Shown: positions 58,407 to 64,000 of the stretch, in pieces
How positions within the stretch are numbered: position 1 is the first letter of the stretch
How the letters are laid out: the number at the start of each line of letters is the position of its first letter
NCBI GenBank assembly: GCA_029688825.1
Contig: JARUKX010000008.1
Span: forward strand, 62,001-126,000
Source: Haloarculaceae archaeon H-GB1-1
GTDB taxonomy: Archaea > Halobacteriota > Halobacteria > Halobacteriales > Haloarculaceae
Direction: 5' to 3'
DNA length: 64,000 bases
Program-made: the position numbers and the translations under genes
The notes under the pieces: model-generated
The model's database searches: none
What the model was told of the DNA's origin: nothing
Seen by the model: only the letters and a program-made list of their open reading frames with translations

Positions 58407-61400
58407 TCAGTCGTCGTCTGCCTGCGGCGTCGGCGCGTCGGTGTGGTGGGCCTCGATGTCGCCGTCGACGTCGAGGTTGATGTCCTGCAGTCGCTCGCGG
58501 GTCTCCTCGTCGGCGTCCCAGAGGTCCCGGTCGATGGCCTCCAGAAGCGTGTCCGTGATGGACTGCAGCGCCCACGGGTTCACGTCGCGCATCCACTCCT
58601 GCAACTCCTCGTCGAAGGCGAACTTCTCGGCGGTCTCCTCCCACAGGTGGTCGGAGATGACGCCGGCGGTGGCGTCCCAGCCGAGAACGACGTCGACGGT
58701 CTGCGAGAGGTCGCCCGCGCCCTTGTAGTCGTGCTCGGTCATGGAGTCGATCCAGTCCGGATTCAGCACGCGAGCGCGCATCGCCTTGCGGACCTTCTCC
58801 TCGTTGGTGTAGATGTCGACGTTGTCGGGGTCGCTGGAGTCGCCCACGTAGGAGGCCGGCTCGGAGCCGGAGACCTCCGTTACGGCGGAGATGAACCCGC
58901 CGTGGAAGGCGTACCAGTCGGAGCTGTCGAACTCGTCCTGTTCGGCCGTGTCCTCGAGCTTCACGGTGGCGTCGACGTTACCGAGCCGTCGCTCGAAGGA
59001 GTCGTGCGCCTCGCTGACGCGGCCGCGGCTGCCCATCGAGTAGCCGCCCCACTGGACGTAGACGTCGGCGAGGTCGCTGCGGTCGTCCCAGTTGCCCTCG
59101 TCGACGGCCTTGTTCGTCCCTGCACCGTAGCCGCCGGGACGCGTGGTGAACACGCGGTCCATGACGGCCTTGCGGGCGTCGGACTCGTCCATGTCCTCGT
59201 TCTCGTCGGCGAGTTCTGCGGCCTCTTCCTCGACGTGCTTCTTGATGAAGTTCTCCTCGTGAGATTCGTCGAGGTCGACGACGGCGTCGACCGCGTCGTG
59301 GATGACGCCCGCAGCCTGCGGGAACGCGTCCCGGAACAGCCCGGAGACCCGCGTCGTCACGTCGATGCGCGGTCGCCCGAGTTCCTCGATGGGAATCGGG
59401 TTCACGTCGTCGACGCGGCCGGCGTCGGTCCACTCAGGTTCGACGCCCATCAGCGCGAGCACCTGGGCGATGGTCTCCCCGCGGGTGCGGACCGTGGGGG
59501 TCCCCCAGGCGACGACGCCGATCTCCTCGGGATACTCGCCGTCGTTTTCGTCGGCGTGCCGCGCGGCGACGCCCTCGGCGACCTCCTTGCCGACCTGCCA
59601 GGCGGACTTCGCTGGCACCTTCCGCGGGTCCAGCGTGTAGAAGTTCCGCGCCGTCGGGAGCAGGTCGACGCCGCCGCGGGTCGGTGCGCCCGACCCGCCG
59701 GGCTCGACGTACTCGCCGTTGAGCGCGTCCGCGGTCTTCGGAATCTCGTCTTCAGCGCCCTGCACGCGCGGGGCAGCTTCCTCACAGATGTAGGCCAGCG
59801 CCTCGCGGAGCTGGTCGTGTGCGCCGGACTTCGCCCGCCCGTCGCCGAGCGGTTCGAGGTCGACCACGAGGAGGTTCATGTTCACCTCGTCGTCCGCCTC
59901 GGCTTCCAGTTCGGAGACCGGGACGTCGAAGTCCTCCTCGGCCAGCGTCTCGACGAGTTCCATGCTGGTCCCGTACACCTCGTCGGCGGCCTCGGCGTAC
60001 GTCATGCCGAGGTCCTCGTCGTAGGTGCCCGGTTCGTCGAGCATCGTCTGGTAGTCGACGCCGAGGACGCCGGCCACGCTCTCGCGCAGGCTCGGCGCGC
60101 CCGGGTTCTCCAGACGCGTGAGTGCGACGAGGTACTCGACCAGCCGCTCGTCGACCGGCGGTTCGCCCATCGTGTGCAGGCCCATCCGGATCTGGGTCGT
60201 CTTCACGTCGGTGAGGTACTCGTGGACGCGCTCGACGAGTTCGTCGATGTCCACGACGTCACCGTCGACGTCGCCTTCGGCCAGCGTCGACCCGGCTTCG
60301 TCCGGACCGCGGACGTCGGCCTTCTCGTCGATCTCGCCGGCGATACCGAGTTCGACGGCGAGGTCGAGTTCGTTCACCTTCTCGCGGATGAGTTCTTCGA
60401 GGTGGTCGCCGCTGTCGCTGCGGGCGTCTTCCATGCCGGCCTCGCGGTACTGGTCGGCCAGCTCTTCGAGTTCCGACAGTTCGTCGTACGTGCCCGCGTT
60501 GCGCATCACCGGCGTGAGGTAGTCCACGATAGCGGCGTACGAGCGCCGCTTTGCCTGGGTCCCCTCGCCGGGGTTGTTGATGATGTAGGGGTAGACGTTC
60601 GGGATGTCGTCGACGAGCTGGTCGGGAGCGCTCTCGCCGTCGAGCCCGACCGTCTTGCCCGGCAGCCACTCCAGACTGCCGTGGGTGCCGAGGTGGACGA
60701 CGGCGTCGGCCTCGTAGGTGTTGCGGAGCCAGCCGTAGAACGCCACGTAGTCGTGGGGCGGCTGGAGGTCCGAGTCGTGGTAGACCTTCGAGGGGTCCAT
60801 GCCGAACCCGCGCGGGGGCTGGACCGTGACGAGGACGTTCCCGAACTCGACGCCCGGAATCGCGAACGGGCGGTCTGGGACCTCGCCCCACTCCTCGACG
60901 ACGTTCTCCTGGAACCGCTCGTCCTTCGCTTCGAACCACTCCTCGTAGTCCTCGGTCGGGACGACGTCGACGCTCTTCTCGCGGACGTCCTCCGGGGCGA
61001 CCCAGCGGTCGTCCAGCGTGAGCTGCGCGGTCAGCGTGTCGATGAGTTCCTGCCCGCTGTCGGGCATCGTGTCACCGGTCGCGTACCCGCGCGCGTCGAG
61101 TTCTTCCAGCAGATTGACCGTACTTTCGGGACTGTCCATCCCGAATGCGGTGCCGATGCCGTCGTCGCTCGGCGGGTAGTTGTGTAGGACGACGGCGACG
61201 TCCTTCTCGTCGTTCTCCAGGTGACGCAGCCGTGCCCAGTTGACGGCGAGCCGCGTCGCGTGGTCGATGCGGTCGTCGATGGGGAAGTGCTGTTTCGGCG
61301 CGCTTCCGATGTCCGCGTCGTCGTCCATCCGCTCCTTGCCGGAGATGGGATGGGTGATGACGTTGCCGTCGAACTCGGGTAGCGCGACCGACAGCGCGAG

Positions 61401-62300
61401 TTCGAAGCCCATCACGCCCGTGTCGCTGGACTGATAGCGCGAGCGCGAGCGCATGGTCGTGACCGTCTGGATGACGGGCACGCCGAGGCGGTCGAGGAAC
61501 ACGTCCTCGGCACTGGAGCCTTCGTCGTCGGCGCTCCGGCCGCGTTCGTCCATCGACAGCGAGAACATGAACGAGGACATGACGGCGTCGACGACGGGGT
61601 CGCCGTCGTCGCCGATGAGCCAGTTGTCGGTGACCCACTCGGCGTCCTCTTGCTCCTCTGTATCCGTCGCTGGGTTGCAGAAGATCGGCAGGGCGTCAGC
61701 GCCCTGCTCCTCGATGGCCCGTACCTGCGCGTCGACGTAGCGGGTGTTCTCGTGGGTCCAGTGGGACTCGTAGAACCAGACCGCCACGGTCGGCGTCTCG
61801 GGGTCGAGCGTGGCGAGGAGGTCCTCGTACTCGGCCCCGGGATGGTCGGGGTGGTAGACGCCCTCCGTCGGCAGCGCAACGGGGTCGTCGTACTCGACGG
61901 CGTCTTCGCCGTATTCGTCGGATAAGAATCGGATGACGTTGGCGACGTTCGTGGTACCCCCTTTCTCCAGGTACTCGTACGCCACCTCCCGGTCGGCCTC
62001 GGACACCGACGTATCCTCGTAGGCGTAGGCGTCCCCGGTCGACTTGACGACGAGCGGAACCCCTGCCTCGGAGAGTCGCTCGACGGCGCGGTCGTAGCCG
62101 GGCATGCTGTCTTCGGCACCGTGCAGCCAGAACACGGCCGCAGTCGCGTCCTCCAGCTCGTCGACGAACGACTCGACGTCGGTCTCGTCGTCGAAGTCGC
62201 TCTCGGACCGAACGACCAGGTCGGCTTCGACCTGCTCGGCCGCTCGCTGGACAGCGCCGAGCTCGTTCTCCGTCGCGGTGTACAGGCCAATCGTAGACAT
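58407..62300 (-). CDS. cobN: Cobaltochelatase large subunit CobN
   Basis: The 1297-aa CobN/BchH-family protein starts at ATG 62300 (MSTIGLYTATENELGAVQRA). It inserts Co2+ into the corrin ring together with a ChlI/ChlD-type ATPase. The N-terminal region is the corrinoid-binding half; GVEFGNVLVTVQPPRGFGMD, DAVVHLGTHGSLEWLPGKTV, PYIINNPGEGTQAKRR and VWGWDATAGVISDHLWE-like stretches mark the conserved core (visible: LGWDATAGVISDHLW). Length is normal. The gene is divergent from the chelatase ATPase with only 34 bp between starts. A short TATA-like CTAATAC fits the leaderless distance. The ORF extended upstream of 62300 is rejected. Confidence 0.94.
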   Translation of the reverse strand: MSTIGLYTATENELGAVQRAAEQVEADLVVRSESDFDDETDVESFVDELEDATAAVFWLHGAEDSMPGYDRAVERLSEAGVPLVVKSTGDAYAYEDTSVSEADREVAYEYLEKGGTTNVANVIRFLSDEYGEDAVEYDDPVALPTEGVYHPDHPGAEYEDLLATLDPETPTVAVWFYESHWTHENTRYVDAQVRAIEEQGADALPIFCNPATDTEEQEDAEWVTDNWLIGDDGDPVVDAVMSSFMFSLSMDERGRSADDEGSSAEDVFLDRLGVPVIQTVTTMRSRSRYQSSDTGVMGFELALSVALPEFDGNVITHPISGKERMDDDADIGSAPKQHFPIDDRIDHATRLAVNWARLRHLENDEKDVAVVLHNYPPSDDGIGTAFGMDSPESTVNLLEELDARGYATGDTMPDSGQELIDTLTAQLTLDDRWVAPEDVREKSVDVVPTEDYEEWFEAKDERFQENVVEEWGEVPDRPFAIPGVEFGNVLVTVQPPRGFGMDPSKVYHDSDLQPPHDYVAFYGWLRNTYEADAVVHLGTHGSLEWLPGKTVGLDGESAPDQLVDDIPNVYPYIINNPGEGTQAKRRSYAAIVDYLTPVMRNAGTYDELSELEELADQYREAGMEDARSDSGDHLEELIREKVNELDLAVELGIAGEIDEKADVRGPDEAGSTLAEGDVDGDVVDIDELVERVHEYLTDVKTTQIRMGLHTMGEPPVDERLVEYLVALTRLENPGAPSLRESVAGVLGVDYQTMLDEPGTYDEDLGMTYAEAADEVYGTSMELVETLAEEDFDVPVSELEAEADDEVNMNLLVVDLEPLGDGRAKSGAHDQLREALAYICEEAAPRVQGAEDEIPKTADALNGEYVEPGGSGAPTRGGVDLLPTARNFYTLDPRKVPAKSAWQVGKEVAEGVAARHADENDGEYPEEIGVVAWGTPTVRTRGETIAQVLALMGVEPEWTDAGRVDDVNPIPIEELGRPRIDVTTRVSGLFRDAFPQAAGVIHDAVDAVVDLDESHEENFIKKHVEEEAAELADENEDMDESDARKAVMDRVFTTRPGGYGAGTNKAVDEGNWDDRSDLADVYVQWGGYSMGSRGRVSEAHDSFERRLGNVDATVKLEDTAEQDEFDSSDWYAFHGGFISAVTEVSGSEPASYVGDSSDPDNVDIYTNEEKVRKAMRARVLNPDWIDSMTEHDYKGAGDLSQTVDVVLGWDATAGVISDHLWEETAEKFAFDEELQEWMRDVNPWALQSITDTLLEAIDRDLWDADEETRERLQDINLDVDGDIEAHHTDAPTPQADDD

Positions 62301-62334
62301 AACGTTGTTAAACCTCTGTTGTATTAGAGCAAGT
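62301..62334. promoter_or_regulatory. 34-bp divergent promoter between cobN and the chelatase ATPase
   Basis: TTGTTAAAC (62304-62312, plus strand) lies about 27 nt before ATG 62335, and CTAATAC (about 62322-62328 read on minus) about 27 nt before ATG 62300. Each TATA-like box is therefore within 10 nt of the opposite start codon, so the two promoters interleave in the same 34 bp. Confidence 0.6.
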
Positions 62335-64000
62335 ATGATTGAATCAGGGAACGGCAAAAAGGCTTCGTCCGAGCCTCGCTCGGACGTTCCGTTCTCCGCC
62401 ATCGTGGGGCAGGCGGAGCTGAAGGAGGCCCTGCTGGCCGTCGCCGCCAACGACGCGCTGGACGGGCTACTCGTCAGGGGAGAGAAGGGGACCGCGAAGT
62501 CGACCGCAGTGCGCGCACTGACCGACCTCCTGCCGCCGCAGGAGGCCATCGCCGACTGTCCGTACGGCTGCCCGCCCGACGACCCCGACGGCCAGTGTGA
62601 CGACTGCCGCGACCGGGAGGACCCGCCCGTCGAGGAGCGCCCGGTCCCACTGGTCACGCTCCCGCTCGGAGCGACGCGTGAGCGCGTCGTCGGGACCCTC
62701 TCCGTCGAGAAGGCCCTCGACGGCGACCCGGAGTTCGACCCCGGACTCCTCGCGCGTGCGAATCGTGGGATTCTCTACGTGGACGAGGTCAATCTGCTGG
62801 ACGATCACCTCGTCGACGTGCTGCTGGACGCGGCGGCGAGCGGCGTCAACCGCGTCGAGCGCGACGGCGTCAGCGTCACCCACCCCGCGGACTTCACCAT
62901 CGTCGGGACGATGAACCCCGAGGAGGGCGACCTCCGGCCGCAGCTCCGCGACCGATTCGCGCTTCAGGCGACCGTCGTCGGCTGCCAGGACGTCGAGGAC
63001 CGCGTGGCCATCATCGAGCAGGCACTCGACCGCGACGCGGCGGCATCCGCGCGGGACGCCTACGACCACGACGCAGAGACCGCCGACCTCAGGGAGACGC
63101 TCCGGACGGCGAGCGCCCTCGTCGACGACGTGGAACTGCCCGCAGACTTCGCGGCGGACATCGCCGAACTCTGCCGCGACGCGGGCGTCGACGGCCATCG
63201 AGCGGACATCGCGACTGCGCGGGCCGCCATGACGTTCGCGGCGCTGGACGACCGCCCGAAGGTCCTCGAATCGGACGTCCGCAAGGCCGCCGAACTCACG
63301 CTTCCCCACCGCCTGCAGTCGAAGCCCTTCGAAGACACGCCCGACCCCGAGGACGTACTCGACGACCACTTCGACGACGAGGAGGGCGACGGAGAGGACG
63401 AGCGGGACGCGGACGACGGCGATGATGGCGAAGACGACGCCGATGCGGAGGAGGACGACGACGCGGAGGGCGAGGCGGACGATTCGGGAAACGAGCAGTC
63501 CCCCTCTGAGGACGATGCGGAGGGGGACGGCGATGACGCGGAGGGAGACGGCGAGGACGAGCAGGAAGCAGACGAGGGCGACGGCGAGGACGACGACCGC
63601 GGCAGCCAGCCCGCGCCATCGCCCAGCGGTGCCGAGATGGACGACGAGGGCGACGGAGAGGACCAGGAGAACGACAGCGACGACGGTGACGAGTCCGGCG
63701 AGAGCGAGGAGCAGCAAGAGGGGGCCCCGCTGATTCCCGGACAGTCACGCGCCGAGGTCGGCGAGGCGCGCGCACCGGACATCGACTCACCGGAGGCCGA
63801 CGACCGCGACGGTGGCACTGCCTCGGGTGGCTCCCGCTCGACGGTCCAGGCGAGTGCCAGCAACGAGGGCGCACGCGTCCGGACGGAACAGGCCGGCACG
63901 GACGATGCAATCGACGCCGCGGCCTCGGTCCGCGCGGCGGCTTCTCGTGGCTCGACGACGATCCAGTCCCGCGACCTCCGGCGGTCGGTTCGCGCCGGGG
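62335..64000 (+). CDS. Partial cobalt/magnesium chelatase ATPase (ChlI-ChlD type)
   Basis: This gene starts at ATG 62335 (MIESGNGKKASSEPRSDVPF) and continues past the window end, so at least 555 residues are seen. The AAA+ domain has Walker A GEKGTAKST (residues 49-57), Walker B GILYVDEVNLLDDHL (about 143-157) and the sensor region MNPEEGDLRPQLRDRFALQA. A four-cysteine insert (Cys75, Cys79, Cys88, Cys91) follows Walker A. Beyond residue ~340 lies a very acidic ~120-residue Asp/Glu/Gly linker, as in ChlD, normally leading to a vWA domain that would be outside the window. It is the partner of CobN. Together with CbiC and CbiE it makes up a corrin assembly block. Confidence 0.9.
   Translation, partial: MIESGNGKKASSEPRSDVPFSAIVGQAELKEALLAVAANDALDGLLVRGEKGTAKSTAVRALTDLLPPQEAIADCPYGCPPDDPDGQCDDCRDREDPPVEERPVPLVTLPLGATRERVVGTLSVEKALDGDPEFDPGLLARANRGILYVDEVNLLDDHLVDVLLDAAASGVNRVERDGVSVTHPADFTIVGTMNPEEGDLRPQLRDRFALQATVVGCQDVEDRVAIIEQALDRDAAASARDAYDHDAETADLRETLRTASALVDDVELPADFAADIAELCRDAGVDGHRADIATARAAMTFAALDDRPKVLESDVRKAAELTLPHRLQSKPFEDTPDPEDVLDDHFDDEEGDGEDERDADDGDDGEDDADAEEDDDAEGEADDSGNEQSPSEDDAEGDGDDAEGDGEDEQEADEGDGEDDDRGSQPAPSPSGAEMDDEGDGEDQENDSDDGDESGESEEQQEGAPLIPGQSRAEVGEARAPDIDSPEADDRDGGTASGGSRSTVQASASNEGARVRTEQAGTDDAIDAAASVRAAASRGSTTIQSRDLRRSVRAG

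Noticed and set aside
57621-61187. 1188-aa plus-strand ORF opposite cobN/cbiC/cbiE
   Set aside because: It is longer than many genes but is the antisense frame of three intact cobalamin genes; composition is Val/Arg/Asp-rich without motifs.
62467-63717. 416-aa minus-strand ORF opposite the chelatase ATPase
   Set aside because: It is the Val/Leu-rich complement of the acidic linker; hydrophobicity here is an artefact of reading Asp/Glu codons backwards.

Overview
The window looks like chromosomal DNA of a halophilic archaeon (class Halobacteria). The reasons are the high GC content, very acidic proteins, start codons that mostly sit about 27 nt downstream of a TATA-like element (leaderless transcripts), and many families typical of haloarchaea: cox-cluster proteins, a CheC pair, a soluble transducer, PorAB, archaeal ThrRS, a PilB/PilC system, archaeal CobN/ChlID and a class I GAPDH. 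The genus cannot be fixed from the sequence alone. No rRNA, tRNA, CRISPR array, insertion sequence or replication origin was seen.

Layout. 1-5.1 kb: a partial coiled-coil/acidic protein, then a terminal-oxidase cluster (three or four small membrane proteins around coxA, one of only 31 aa). 5.1-9 kb: acetyl-CoA synthetase and methylmalonyl-CoA mutase large subunit. 9-20.5 kb: signalling and central metabolism, with a double CheC, a CBS+ParB/SerK-like protein, a TrkA_N-DHH phosphoesterase, an Lrp regulator beside pyruvate:ferredoxin oxidoreductase (porAB), an acyl-CoA dehydrogenase, and a second CheC divergent from a soluble PAS transducer. 20.3-29.7 kb: housekeeping genes and transporters (O-methyltransferase, BtpA-like, redoxin, EamA, NhaC, MFS) and an Lrp-aminotransferase operon. 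29.7-42.4 kb: a type IV pilus locus, with PilB-like ATPase, PilC-like membrane protein, five overlapping or abutting pilin-like genes and, on the other strand, a 1347-aa protein with a pilin-like N-terminus, a vWA domain and calcium-type thrombospondin-3 repeats. 42.7-48.7 kb: PspA, a secreted CARDB/COG1361-like protein with an ABC-2 exporter, and an SLC13 transporter. 48.7-56.7 kb: thrS, a universal stress protein, an SBF transporter with an Rdx (SelW-like) protein, an HxlR regulator, DHFR, an NmrA-like reductase, an orphan protein, GAPDH and a CBS protein. 56.7-64 kb: a cobalamin block (cbiE, cbiC, cobN) divergent from a ChlI/ChlD-type chelatase ATPase that runs off the end.

How the parts fit. 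The porAB, acs, mutase and acyl-CoA dehydrogenase genes together give acyl-CoA/acetyl-CoA metabolism. The cbiE-cbiC-cobN-chlID block makes the corrin that methylmalonyl-CoA mutase needs. The pilus locus is the most striking accessory system. Its five small pilin-like proteins plus one large vWA/Ca-binding protein resemble in plan the bacterial minor-pilin/PilY1 tip complex, which is an inference from architecture only. Other points worth checking are the (hairpin terminator + cbiE-tail) duplication at 56.66-56.94 kb, the 34-bp cobN/chlID divergent promoter, two leaderless 26-aa upstream ORFs, a 1-base frameshift in a doxX-like gene, and a near-perfect palindrome between rdx and hxlR. All family names come from reading motifs by eye; no database search was run.
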